64,000 nucleotides of DNA from Streptomyces megasporus (GTDB taxonomy: Bacteria > Actinomycetota > Actinomycetes > Streptomycetales > Streptomycetaceae): assembly GCF_000718985.1 (NCBI RefSeq), contig NZ_JODL01000013.1, positions 1 to 64,000 of the forward strand, given 5' to 3'. Below the pieces are notes generated by a model. It did not search any database. It was given only the letters and a program-made list of their open reading frames with translations, and was not told the DNA's origin. A program made the translations under genes and the position numbers. This document shows positions 33,600-41,627 of the stretch, one piece after another (positions within the stretch are counted from its first letter, which is position 1; the number at the start of each line of letters is the position of its first letter).

Positions 33600-34192
33600 A
33601 GTCCGCGGAGACCCCCGCCGGCCGGGTCGGGGGAAGTCCGCCGCGTCACGCCGCCCGACGGTGGCCGCTGCTGATCTGGCTGTGGCTGCTGTGGATCGTG
33701 CTGTGGGGATCGGTGAGCCCGCTCGTGCTCGTCACCGGACTGGTGGTGGCGGGGCTGGTGATCCTCCTCTTCCCGCTGCCCCCGCTCGCCCGCCGGGTGA
33801 CGGCGCGTCCGCTGTGGGTGGTGGCCCTGGTCGGACACCTGCTGGCGGACCTGATCGGCTCGGCCCTCATCGTGGCCCGGGAGGCGCTGCTGCGCGGACC
33901 GCGGACGAGGTCGGCGGTGCTGGAGGCCCGGCTGACGGTGGACAACGACCTGCTGATCACCGCCGCGGCCCAGATGACCGCGCTGACACCGGGCTCGCTG
34001 GTGCTGGAGATCGACCGGGAGGAAAAGCTGTTCTACGTCCACGTCCTGCCCGCGCGTGACGCGGTGGAGGCGGAGGCCCAGCGTCGGGACGTCACGAACG
34101 CCGAACGCTGGGTGGTACGGGCCTTCGGCACCGCCGAGGACCGGCGGCTCCTGTTCCGGCGGGACGGGCGACGAGAGGAGGGAACGCGGTGA
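33596..34192 (+). CDS. mrpE: Na+/H+ antiporter subunit E
   Basis: A 198-residue protein with two or three N-terminal helices (LLIWLWLLWIVLWGSVSPLV; LVLVTGLVVAGLVILLFPLP) and a soluble C-terminal domain with MTALTPGSLVLEIDREEKLF and YVHVLPARD, the MrpE signature. The N-terminal 25 residues are basic and variable. GTGA overlaps at both ends. Confidence 0.9.
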   Translation: MKSAETPAGRVGGSPPRHAARRWPLLIWLWLLWIVLWGSVSPLVLVTGLVVAGLVILLFPLPPLARRVTARPLWVVALVGHLLADLIGSALIVAREALLRGPRTRSAVLEARLTVDNDLLITAAAQMTALTPGSLVLEIDREEKLFYVHVLPARDAVEAEAQRRDVTNAERWVVRAFGTAEDRRLLFRRDGRREEGTR

Positions 34193-34455
34193 GCGCGGTC
34201 GCGGTCGTCGCCCTGGCGCTGCTCTCGGTCGCCGGGATGCTGGTGCTGGTCCGCCTGGTGCACGGCCCGCGCGCCCTGGACCGGATCGTGGCGCTGGAGG
34301 CCATGGTGTCGCTGGTCGTCGCCGGGGCCTGCGTGGGCGTCGCCGCGTGGGAGTACACCCCCTTCGTGCCCGTGCTGATCGTGCTGTCCCTGCTGGGCTT
34401 CATCGGGTCGACGGTGGCGGCACGGCTCATCGGGGAACGGGAGGATCTGCGGTGA
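34189..34455 (+). CDS. mrpF: Na+/H+ antiporter subunit F
   Basis: An 88-residue protein with three helices; VRLVHGPRALDRIVALEAMV is the characteristic MrpF loop with the conserved Asp. GTG 34189 overlaps the mrpE stop and its own stop overlaps the mrpG start. Confidence 0.92.
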   Translation: MSAVAVVALALLSVAGMLVLVRLVHGPRALDRIVALEAMVSLVVAGACVGVAAWEYTPFVPVLIVLSLLGFIGSTVAARLIGEREDLR

Positions 34456-34919
34456 AGGACCTGTCGGAGACGGTCACGGACATCGTCTCGGCCGTACTGC
34501 TGTTGACCGGGGCCGTCTTCTGCCTGCTGGGCGCGCTGGGACTGCTGCGTTTCCCGGACACCGTCTCCCGGTTGCACGCCTCCTCCAAGGCCCAGACCCT
34601 GGGCGTGCTGCTGGCCCTGCTCGGGGCGGCCGTCCACGTGCCGCTGCCGTACGCCGGACTGCTGCTGCTCACCGGGCTCTTCCAACTGTTCACCGCGCCC
34701 GTCACCGGCCAGGTCGTCGGCCGCGTCGCCTACCGCACCGGCGCGGTGGACCACCGCACCCTGTTCACCGACGAGTTGGTCGGACAACTCGCGCCCCCGA
34801 ACCCGCCGGACACCGAGAACGGTGACGACGACGGGAACGGGGACGGTGACGACGACGGGAACGGGGACGGTGACGACGACGGGAACGGGAGCGGCGCCGG
34901 CCGGGGGCGCGAGCGGTGA
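34452..34919 (+). CDS. mrpG: Na+/H+ antiporter subunit G with acidic repeat tail
   Basis: A 155-residue protein. Residues 1-100 carry three helices and the MrpG motif LGLLRFPDTVSRLHASSKAQ. The last ~35 residues are a Gly/Asp/Asn-rich tail made from an 8-residue repeat (GDDDGNGD), absent from typical MrpG. It is the last gene of the operon and converges on the gamma-glutamyltransferase gene. Confidence 0.92.
   Translation: MKDLSETVTDIVSAVLLLTGAVFCLLGALGLLRFPDTVSRLHASSKAQTLGVLLALLGAAVHVPLPYAGLLLLTGLFQLFTAPVTGQVVGRVAYRTGAVDHRTLFTDELVGQLAPPNPPDTENGDDDGNGDGDDDGNGDGDDDGNGSGAGRGRER
34821..34892. repeat. 24-bp tandem repeat, three copies, in mrpG
   Basis: Units start at 34821, 34845 and 34869; the first two are identical and the third differs near its end. 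The period preserves the frame and encodes the acidic GDDDGNGD repeats. Confidence 0.85.
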
Positions 34920-34939
34920 GGGCGAGGTGAGGGCGAGGA

Positions 34940-34954
34940 GCCCCGCGGCGGGGC
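34940..34954. terminator. Short terminator between mrpG and the GGT gene
   Basis: A 6-bp stem GCCCCG/CGGGGC with a 3-base loop in the 38-base convergent gap. An 11-base direct repeat GTGAGGGCGAG precedes it. Confidence 0.45.
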
Positions 34955-34957
34955 CGG

Positions 34958-36835
34958 TCAGCGGGTCGGGCGCAGCACCATCGCCGAGCCCCCGCCCCGC
35001 CGTTCGGGTTCGGCGACGGCCACCATCCGTCCGCCGCCCAGGAGTTCGAGCGCGGCGACGGCCCCGATCTCCGGCGCCGGGGTGAAGGTCCGCGGCGGCG
35101 GGACGAACCGGTGCCCCAGCCGCTCCAGCGGCACGCGCTCGGCCGAGGAGTCGAGGAACGCCGGTTCGGCCTGGGTGGTGGCGGTGTTCCGCTGCGACAG
35201 CCTGGGCGCGGCGACCGCCTGGGGCAGCGTCATGCCCAGGTCGATCCGGTTGACCAGGGTCTGGAGCACGGTGGTGATGATGGTGGAGCCGCCCGGGGAG
35301 CCCAGCGCCAGCCGTGGACGGCCGTCCTCCAGCACGATCGTGGGCGACATGCTGCTGCGCGGACGCTTGCCCGGACCGGGCAGGTTCGGGCCGTCCACCG
35401 CCTCCGACAGCGGGACGAAGTCGAAGTCCGTCAGCTCGTTGTTGAGGAGGAAGCCCCGGCCGGGCACCGTGATCGCCGAACCGCCGGTCTGCTCGATGGT
35501 GAGGGTGTACGACACCACGTTCCCCCAGCGGTCGGCGGTCACCAGGTGCGTGGTGGACGGACCCTCGTACGGCTCCGCGCCGCCCCGGCCGGCCGCGCAG
35601 TCCCACGAGGCGGGATCGCGCGGGTCGGCGGGCGCCAACGGGCTCGTCAGCGCCCGGTCGGGATCGATCAGACAGGCCCGCTCCTTGGCGAAGACCTCCG
35701 ACAGCAGCTCCTCGGTGGGCACGTCGGAGAACGCCGGGTCGCCCACCCACCGGTTGCGGTCGGCGTAGGCGATGCGGCTCGCCTCCAGGTAGTGGTGGAG
35801 CGCCTGTGCGCGGTCCATCCCGGCCAGGTCGACGTTCTCCAGGATGTTGAGCGCCTCGCCGACCGTGGTGCCGCCGGAGGAGGAGGGCGCCATGGAGTAC
35901 ACCTCCACGCCCCGGTACTCCACCCGCGTCGGCTTCCGGTGCAGCACGCGGTAGCGGTCCAGGTCGGCGGTGGTCATCAGGCCGGGCCGCACCGTGCGGT
36001 CCGCGTCGGGCGCCACGGGCGGGCGCCGGACCGTGCGGACGATCTCGCGGGCCAGCGGACCCTCGTAGAGCGCGTCGGCGCCCTCGCGGGCCAGCAGCCG
36101 GTAGGTGTCGGCGAGGTCGGGGTTGCGGAACACCGAGCCCACCTCGGGCAGCTCGCCGCCCGGCAGGAACAGCTCGGCCGTGGGAGTGAAGTCGCGGAAG
36201 CGGTCCTCGTTCAGCGCGGTCTGGGCACGGAACTCCTCGTTCACGACGAAGCCGCGCTCGGCGAGCCCCGCGGCGGGCCGCAGCGCCTTCGCCAGGGACA
36301 CGGTGCCCCAGCGGTCCAGGGCCGCCTCCCATGTCGCGGGCGTGCCCGGAACGCCCACCGAAAGACCCGAGTTGACCGCCTCGTCGAAGGGGATCGGCTC
36401 GCCGTCGGCCGGGTCGAGGAACGCGTCCCGCCGCATGGCGGCCGGAGCGGTCTCCCGTCCGTCGATGGTGTGCACCCGCCCGGTGCGGGCCTCGTAGTGG
36501 ACGAAGTAGCCACCACCGCCGATGCCCGCCGAGTACGGCTCGACGACGCCGAGCGCCGCCGCGGTGGCCACGGCGGCGTCGACCGCGTTGCCGCCCGCGC
36601 GCAGCACCTCCAGCCCGACCCGCGAGGCGTACGGGTTGACGCTGGAGACCGCCCCGTCGCGCCCCGTCGCGACGGGGCTCTTGGCGGGCGACTCGCGGTC
36701 GGGACCGGCCGCGACGGCGGACGGCGGGAACCCCGGGGAGAGCAGCGGCAGGGTCAGGGAGAGGGCCAGGGACAGGGCCGCGGCGACGGCGCCGCGGCGG
36801 CGGGAGAGGGAGGGACGCGGGACGCGGACGGGCAT
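34958..36835 (-). CDS. ggt: Gamma-glutamyltransferase, secreted
   Basis: A 625-residue protein with a Sec-type signal peptide (basic MPVRVPRPSLSRRRG, hydrophobic core 16-40). The nucleophile of the small subunit is T428 in PSTTH, after which autocleavage is expected, and DFDF and GSPGGSTIITTVLQ are substrate-site motifs. The enzyme cleaves or transfers gamma-glutamyl groups of glutathione-like peptides outside the cell. ATG 36835 has GGAGG close upstream. A GACT-N14-GGGTAC promoter reading lies about 133 bases upstream, shared with the divergent DUF6343 gene. Confidence 0.92.
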   Translation of the reverse strand: MPVRVPRPSLSRRRGAVAAALSLALSLTLPLLSPGFPPSAVAAGPDRESPAKSPVATGRDGAVSSVNPYASRVGLEVLRAGGNAVDAAVATAAALGVVEPYSAGIGGGGYFVHYEARTGRVHTIDGRETAPAAMRRDAFLDPADGEPIPFDEAVNSGLSVGVPGTPATWEAALDRWGTVSLAKALRPAAGLAERGFVVNEEFRAQTALNEDRFRDFTPTAELFLPGGELPEVGSVFRNPDLADTYRLLAREGADALYEGPLAREIVRTVRRPPVAPDADRTVRPGLMTTADLDRYRVLHRKPTRVEYRGVEVYSMAPSSSGGTTVGEALNILENVDLAGMDRAQALHHYLEASRIAYADRNRWVGDPAFSDVPTEELLSEVFAKERACLIDPDRALTSPLAPADPRDPASWDCAAGRGGAEPYEGPSTTHLVTADRWGNVVSYTLTIEQTGGSAITVPGRGFLLNNELTDFDFVPLSEAVDGPNLPGPGKRPRSSMSPTIVLEDGRPRLALGSPGGSTIITTVLQTLVNRIDLGMTLPQAVAAPRLSQRNTATTQAEPAFLDSSAERVPLERLGHRFVPPPRTFTPAPEIGAVAALELLGGGRMVAVAEPERRGGGSAMVLRPTR

Positions 36836-36945
36836 GGAGCCTCCGTGGCCTGACGGGGACGCTCGAACTGCCGGACGACGAAACCCTGGCACCCCGCCGA
36901 GGCCGGGGCAACAGCGCCGCGCCGACGGAGGGAAGACCGTGCCGC

Positions 36946-36991
36946 GCATGGCCGGGAACGGCACCGGGTACCCGCCGGGCCGAACGGAGTC
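36946..36991. promoter_or_regulatory. Overlapping divergent sigma-B-type promoters around GGGTACCC
   Basis: The self-complementary GGGTACCC (36966-36973) gives GCAT-N16-GGGTAC on plus (towards the DUF6343 gene) and GACT-N14-GGGTAC on minus (towards ggt). Both obey GNNT-N14-16-GGGTAY but lack the GTTT -35. Imperfect ACAAGGCSGAT direct repeats follow at about 37008-37050. Confidence 0.5.
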
Positions 36992-37066
36992 GGCCGACAG
37001 GACCGATTCACAAGGCGGATCGACAAGGCCGATCCACAAGGCCGACCGACAGGAGGTGCGCCCACG

Positions 37067-37351
37067 ATGCGGATTCCCGGCCGGTCGCGTACCGGCACCG
37101 AACCGGTGACGGCCCGCAGCGCTCTGGGGCTGAGGCTGCTGCTCTCCGTCCTCTACCTCCCGGTGTTCATCGCCGGGACGGTGCTCTTCGCCCTCTGGGC
37201 GGCCCGGGCCGAGCCCGGCGACAGCCCCAGCGCGGACTCGTTGACCAAGGTCGCCTGGATCTGCGCCGCACTGGCCCTGCTGGGAGCGGTCGACCTGGCC
37301 ATCGTCCTGACGCGCCGCAGGAACGAGCGAGGGAGGCGGCGCGGGCGCTGA
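37067..37351 (+). CDS. Small two-helix membrane protein, DUF6343 type
   Basis: A 94-residue protein with the conserved N-terminal block RTGTEPVTARSALGLRLLLS, a helix (LYLPVFIAGTVLFALWAARA), a short loop and a second helix (VAWICAALALLGAVDLAIVL), ending in a basic tail. The block matches the streptomycete DUF6343 family as I remember it. The function is unknown. AGGAGG lies about ten bases before ATG 37067. Confidence 0.8.
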   Translation: MRIPGRSRTGTEPVTARSALGLRLLLSVLYLPVFIAGTVLFALWAARAEPGDSPSADSLTKVAWICAALALLGAVDLAIVLTRRRNERGRRRGR

Positions 37352-37384
37352 CGGCCCGGTACACCCGCGCCGCCCCGACCGGAA

Positions 37385-37411
37385 GGCTCCGTCCGACGGC
37401 GGGACGGAGCC
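37385..37411. terminator. Bidirectional terminator
   Basis: A perfect 10-bp stem (37385-37394 with 37402-37411) and 7-base loop between convergent genes. Confidence 0.7.
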
Positions 37412-37436
37412 GGGGGAGCCGGGGCCGGAGAGGGCT

Positions 37437-38618
37437 TCAGGGGTGCAGGATGACCTTCACCGCGCCGTCGGCCTTCTTCTGGAACATCTCGTACGCCTCC
37501 GGAGCCTGCTCCAACGGCATGTGATGGGTGGCGAAGTCGTCCACGCCGAGCGGGTCCCCGTCCGTGAGCAGCGGCATGATGTCCGGCACCCAGCGCCGCA
37601 CGTTGGCCTGCCCCATGCGGAGCTGGATCTGCTTGTCGAACAGCGTCAGCATCGGCAGCGGGTCGGTCATCCCGCCGTAGACGCCGATGACCGAGATCGT
37701 GCCGCCGCGCCGCACCGCGTCGATGGCCAGGTGGAGGGCGGCCAGCCGGTCCACGCCGGCCGTGGTCATCAGCTTCTCGGCGATCTTCTTCGGCAGCAGC
37801 CCCGCCGACTTCTGCGCCAGCGCGGCCGCCGTGCTGCCGTGGGCCTCCATGCCCACCGCGTCGATCACGGCGTCGGCGCCGCGCCCGTCGGTCTTGTCGC
37901 GGATGACGTCGGCGACGTCACCGTGCTCGGAGAAGTCCAGCACGTCCACGCCGCGCGCCCGGGCCCGCTCCAGCCGCTCGGGCACCAGGTCGACCCCGAT
38001 CACCTGCTCCACCCCCTGGTGGAGGGCGATCCGACAGCACATGTCGCCGATGGGCCCCAGCCCCAGCACGACCAGCGTGCCGCTCCTGGGGGTGTCCGCG
38101 TACGCCACCGCCTGCCAGGCCGTCGGCAGCACGTCCGACAGGTACAGGAACCGGTCGTCCGGCGGCCCGTCGGGCACCTTGATCGGACCGTAGTGCGCCT
38201 GCGGCACCCGCAGGTACTGGGCCTGTCCGCCGGGCACCGCGCCGTAGAGCTTGGTGTAGCCGAAGAGGGAGCCGCCCATGCCGGTCTTGCGGTTCTGGGT
38301 GGTCTCGCACTGCGTCTGGAGATCCTGCGAGCACATGTAGCAGGTGCCGCAGGCGATCTGGAACGGCATCACCACCCGGTCCCCGGGCGAGAGGTGCTCC
38401 ACCTCGGAGCCGACCTCCTCCACGATCCCCATCGGCTCGTGACCGAGGATGTCGCCCTCCGTCATGAACGGTGTCAGCACGTCGTACAGGTGCAGGTCCG
38501 AGCCGCACAGCCCGGACGACGTGACCCGTACGACGGCGTCGGTGGGCTCGCGCACGACCGGGTCGGGGACCTCGTCCACCCGCACGTCGCGCCGCCCGTG
38601 CCAGACCGCTGCCTTCAT
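37437..38618 (-). CDS. Zinc-dependent alcohol dehydrogenase (formaldehyde-dehydrogenase-like)
   Basis: A 393-residue MDR protein. GLCGSDLHLY and GHEPMGIVEEVG carry catalytic zinc ligands, CGTCYMCSQDLQTQC is the structural zinc lobe and LGLGPIGDMCCRIA is the NAD loop. The insert TGMGGSLFGYTKLYGAVPGG is typical of the glutathione-independent formaldehyde dehydrogenase-like subgroup. The substrate is not certain. A GACT-N15-GGGTAC promoter (38672-38696) lies about 50 bases upstream, suggesting stress induction. Confidence 0.88.
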   Translation of the reverse strand: MKAAVWHGRRDVRVDEVPDPVVREPTDAVVRVTSSGLCGSDLHLYDVLTPFMTEGDILGHEPMGIVEEVGSEVEHLSPGDRVVMPFQIACGTCYMCSQDLQTQCETTQNRKTGMGGSLFGYTKLYGAVPGGQAQYLRVPQAHYGPIKVPDGPPDDRFLYLSDVLPTAWQAVAYADTPRSGTLVVLGLGPIGDMCCRIALHQGVEQVIGVDLVPERLERARARGVDVLDFSEHGDVADVIRDKTDGRGADAVIDAVGMEAHGSTAAALAQKSAGLLPKKIAEKLMTTAGVDRLAALHLAIDAVRRGGTISVIGVYGGMTDPLPMLTLFDKQIQLRMGQANVRRWVPDIMPLLTDGDPLGVDDFATHHMPLEQAPEAYEMFQKKADGAVKVILHP

Positions 38619-38671
38619 GGAGCGCCTCCTTTTGTTCGGCTTGTTCGGCTTCCGTTCGGGAGACCGGTCGG

Positions 38672-38696
38672 GTACCCCCGAGCGGACGACTCAGTC
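38672..38696 (-). promoter_or_regulatory. Sigma-B-type promoter for the alcohol dehydrogenase
   Basis: On the minus strand GACT (38696-38693), 15 bases, GGGTAC (38677-38672). It fits GNNT-N14-16-GGGTAY with a non-GTTT -35. Confidence 0.6.
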
Positions 38697-38793
38697 GCCC
38701 GAACGGCCCGCCGGAGGCATCGGGGCGCCACCGAGGGCCACGGCGAAAGGTGCGGTGAAGGGCGCGTTAGGGAAGCGACAAAAGAGGTATCCG

Positions 38794-39471
38794 GTGTGCA
38801 TGTTGCTGCTCAGGCCCCCCGGGGTGTACGCGCCGCAGGAGGACACCTGGCTGCTGGAGCAGGCGCTCCGCGAGGCCGCGCCGGCTCCCGGCTTCCGGGT
38901 CCTCGACCTGTGCACGGGCACCGGAGTGCTCGCCATGGCCGCCCTGCGGATGGGAGCGGCGGAGGCCGTGGCGCTGGACGCCTCGCCCCGCGCCGTGCTC
39001 GCCGCGCGGTGCAACGCCCTGCTGCACCGGTTGCCGATGACGGTGCGACGCGGCGACCTCGCCGACGCCGTGGCCGATGCGGAGGCGGGGGAGGGCCGCC
39101 GTTTCGACGTGGTCCTCGCCAACCCGCCGTACGTGCCGTCCCCGAACCCCGAGCCGCCCAAGCGGGGCCGCGCCATGTGCTGGGACGGCGGACCGGACGG
39201 CCGCGCCGTCCTGGACCGGCTGTGCGGGGCCGCGCCGGCGCTGCTGAAACCCGGCGGCGCCCTGCTGCTGGTCCACTCCGAGCTGTGCGGCGTCGAGACG
39301 ACGCTCGCCCTGCTGCGCGACGAGGGCCTGGAGCCCGCGGTGGTGGCCCGCAGCGTCATCCCGTTCGGGCCGGTGCTGCGCGAGCGCGCCGCCTGGCTGG
39401 AGGCCCGGGGCCTGATATCCCCCGGACAGCGGACGGAGGAGTTGGTGGTGATCCGTGCCGACCGACCCTGA
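38794..39471 (+). CDS. HemK2/MTQ2-type class I methyltransferase
   Basis: A 225-residue protein with VLDLCTGTGVLAMAALRMGA as the SAM-binding loop and VLANPPYVPSPN as the catalytic NPPY motif used by N5-glutamine methyltransferases. It opens with PPGVYAPQEDTWLLEQAL, typical of the HemK2 group. The probable role is protein glutamine methylation, though N6-adenine or small-molecule activity cannot be excluded. GTG 38794 is chosen because AGAGG lies six bases upstream; ATG 38800 is the alternative. It overlaps the CDGSH gene by 17 bases. Confidence 0.85.
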   Translation: MCMLLLRPPGVYAPQEDTWLLEQALREAAPAPGFRVLDLCTGTGVLAMAALRMGAAEAVALDASPRAVLAARCNALLHRLPMTVRRGDLADAVADAEAGEGRRFDVVLANPPYVPSPNPEPPKRGRAMCWDGGPDGRAVLDRLCGAAPALLKPGGALLLVHSELCGVETTLALLRDEGLEPAVVARSVIPFGPVLRERAAWLEARGLISPGQRTEELVVIRADRP

Positions 39472-39724
39472 ACGACCGCGCGCCCGGCGCGTCGTGATCG
39501 ACCCCGAGGGCCCGGTGCTGATCGAGGGCCCGGTGGAGGTGGACCTCCCCGACGGCGGCACCGCCCGCTCCGACCGCTTCGTGGTCGCCGTGTGCACCTG
39601 CCGCCGCAGCCGGCGCTACCCGTGGTGCGACACCAGCCACCGCCGCAAGGAGCGCCGCGCCCGGACCGCCGACCCGGACACCGGCCCGGACACCGGCCCG
39701 GACGGGAACGGCGACGGCGGCTGA
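39455..39724 (+). CDS. CDGSH iron-sulfur domain protein
   Basis: An 89-residue protein with CTCRRS...YPWCDTSH, the CDGSH (mitoNEET-type) pattern of three Cys and one His that binds a redox-active, acid-labile [2Fe-2S] cluster. The second half of the signature is PWCDTSH, the usual bacterial form. The C-terminus is a Pro/Asp/Gly tail. It starts inside the methyltransferase gene, so translation is coupled. The role is unknown; electron transfer or cluster transfer is likely. Confidence 0.9.
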   Translation: MPTDPERPRARRVVIDPEGPVLIEGPVEVDLPDGGTARSDRFVVAVCTCRRSRRYPWCDTSHRRKERRARTADPDTGPDTGPDGNGDGG

Positions 39725-39752
39725 CGGGAGACCGCCGCGTCCGCCTCCCGTC
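39723..39752. terminator. Bidirectional terminator
   Basis: An 8-bp stem (39723-39730 with 39745-39752) fills the 28-base gap between convergent stops. Confidence 0.55.
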
Positions 39753-40184
39753 TCACGCCTTTCGGGCCAGCACCCGCCGCAGCGCGGCGGCGCGCGCGAG
39801 CCGCGCCTCCCGCGGCGCCTCCGACAGATCGGGCTCGGGAATCCGGAACGCGTCGCCCTCGAACCGGGGGACCACGGAGACGTGCAGGTGGTGGAGGACC
39901 TGGCCGGGCGCGGTGTTGTTCTGCACGACCGTGCTCCCCACGGCCCCGTACGCCTCCCGCACCCCGAACACCACCCGGGCGACGGTCTCGAAGACCTCCC
40001 GCAGGAGGTCGGGCGGCGTCCCGTCCAGGCCGGTCACGTGGGCCACCGGCAGGACGAGCGTGTGGCCGGGGTTGTTCTCCCGCCGCAGGAGCGCCGGGAC
40101 GACGTAGACGTTCCCGGACCGGTACGCGACCAGATCCGCGTCGGTCTCGCCCCGGCCGATGGCACAGAACACGCAGTCGCTCAC
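39753..40184 (-). CDS. HIT family protein
   Basis: A 143-residue protein with a CVFCAIGRGE zinc-like pair at the start and the histidine triad HHLHVSVVP near residue 104. NNPGHTLVLPVAHV is the conserved HIT block. Members hydrolyse nucleotide-phosphate bonds (for example AMP-NH2, Ap4A). GTG 40184 overlaps the upstream MFS stop as GTGA, so the two genes are one operon. Confidence 0.9.
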   Translation of the reverse strand: MSDCVFCAIGRGETDADLVAYRSGNVYVVPALLRRENNPGHTLVLPVAHVTGLDGTPPDLLREVFETVARVVFGVREAYGAVGSTVVQNNTAPGQVLHHLHVSVVPRFEGDAFRIPEPDLSEAPREARLARAAALRRVLARKA

Positions 40185-41425
40185 GCCGTGCTCCCTTCCT
40201 TCCGTTCCCGCGCCGCCGCGGCGCGCCCGGCCGCGAGGGCGATCCCGGCCGCCAGCGCGGCCAGCGCCGCCACGGTCGTCAGCGCCAGGGGCAGCCCGAA
40301 GGCGTCGGCGAGGAAACCGATGCAGACGGGGCCGATCAGCATCCCGCCGTACCCCAGGGTGGAGGCGGCGGCGACGCCGGTCGGGCCGGCGGCGGTGCCC
40401 GCCCGCGCGATGGCCGCCGGGAAGGCGTTGGCCAGCCCCAGACCGGTCAGCGCGAAGCCCGGCAGCACGAGCCAGAGGGACGGGGCCAGGGCGCCCAGGA
40501 GCATCCCGGCGCAGGCCAGCAGGCCGCCGGCGACCAGGCAGGCGGTGTACCCCAGCCGCTCCAGGACCGCGGTGCCGAAGAGGCGGCCGACGGCCATGGC
40601 CGCCGCGACGGCCGCGTAGCCCGCCGCGGCGACGCCCGGCCCGCCGTGCAGGTCCTGCTCGATGTGGAGGGCGCCCCATTCGGCGAGCGCCCCCTCCCCG
40701 TACGTGGTGCACAGGGCGATCAGCCCGAAGACGGCCACCAGACCCGTGCCGCCCCGGCCGCCCCGCGCGGTCTCGGCCCCGTGGGGCGCGGGCGCGTCGT
40801 TCGGCGGCCTCCCGTCCGGGCGGGGCACGGGGTGCGCGAGCAGGACGCGTCCCGCCACCGCGACGACCAGCAGCGCCGGCGGCACCAACAGCGCCAGGTG
40901 CCGCGCGGGCGACAGATGCGGTGCCAGCAGGCCGCCGAGTCCGGCCCCGGCCAGGCCGCCGAAGCTGTAGGCGGCGTGGAAGCTCGGCATCACCGGGCGG
41001 CGGAGCGCGTCGACGATGTCCACGGCCAGGCTGTTCATCCCGACGTTGAGCCCGCCGTAGCCGACGCCGAAGACGAACAGGACCAGGCCCAGCGCGAGCG
41101 GGGTGTCGACGAGCGCGGGCAGGACGACGGAGAGCGAGAGCAAGGCGCCGGTGACGACCGTGACCTTCGGACTGCCGAAACGCCGGCACAGGCCGCCCGC
41201 GAGGAGCATGGTGGCCACCGCGCCGGCCGACACGCCGAGCAGGGCCAGCCCCAGACCCGTCGCGGACGCGCCGACCCGCTCCTTCACCGCCGGAATCCGC
41301 ACCACCCAGCCGGCGAAGAGGAAACCGTCGAGGGCGAAGAAGGCGGTGACGGCGGCGCGCAGCCGCGTCGAGGTGGGGAGAGACGGGCGGGTGGACGTCG
41401 GTCGTAACGCGCTCGCGCTTCTCAT
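40181..41425 (-). CDS. MFS transporter
   Basis: A 414-residue protein with 12 predicted helices, the inter-helix GGLCRRFGSPKVT loop of the major facilitator family and FFALDGFLFAGWVVRIPAVK at helix 1, as in YbjJ/fucose-permease-like transporters. The substrate is unknown. It is followed by the co-transcribed HIT gene. A near-perfect LacI-type operator lies 45-58 bases before ATG 41425, which suggests control by a sugar-responsive regulator. Confidence 0.87.
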   Translation of the reverse strand: MRSASALRPTSTRPSLPTSTRLRAAVTAFFALDGFLFAGWVVRIPAVKERVGASATGLGLALLGVSAGAVATMLLAGGLCRRFGSPKVTVVTGALLSLSVVLPALVDTPLALGLVLFVFGVGYGGLNVGMNSLAVDIVDALRRPVMPSFHAAYSFGGLAGAGLGGLLAPHLSPARHLALLVPPALLVVAVAGRVLLAHPVPRPDGRPPNDAPAPHGAETARGGRGGTGLVAVFGLIALCTTYGEGALAEWGALHIEQDLHGGPGVAAAGYAAVAAAMAVGRLFGTAVLERLGYTACLVAGGLLACAGMLLGALAPSLWLVLPGFALTGLGLANAFPAAIARAGTAAGPTGVAAASTLGYGGMLIGPVCIGFLADAFGLPLALTTVAALAALAAGIALAAGRAAAARERKEGSTA

Positions 41426-41469
41426 CGCCTCAGCGTAGAAAGCCGGGCCGGAAGGGGACAAGGGACATA

Positions 41470-41483
41470 TGGGAGCGCTCTCA
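41470..41483. promoter_or_regulatory. LacI-family (CebR-like) operator
   Basis: TGGGAGCGCTCTCA is a 14-bp palindrome with one mismatch and differs at one base from the streptomycete CebR box TGGGAGCGCTCCCA. It lies in the MFS promoter region. The rest of the gap 41426-41627 shows no gene or clear element. Confidence 0.6.
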
Positions 41484-41627
41484 TGAAAGGCTGGACGACC
41501 GCGGTCGGCCGCCTCCCTGCCCGGCGCCACGCGGCGGAGGCCGTCCGGATGCCGAGCGCGTCGTTCCGGCGTCCTCCGACGGGCGCTCGTCCGGCGGGCT
41601 CATCCGACGGGCCCGCCCGACGAGGTG

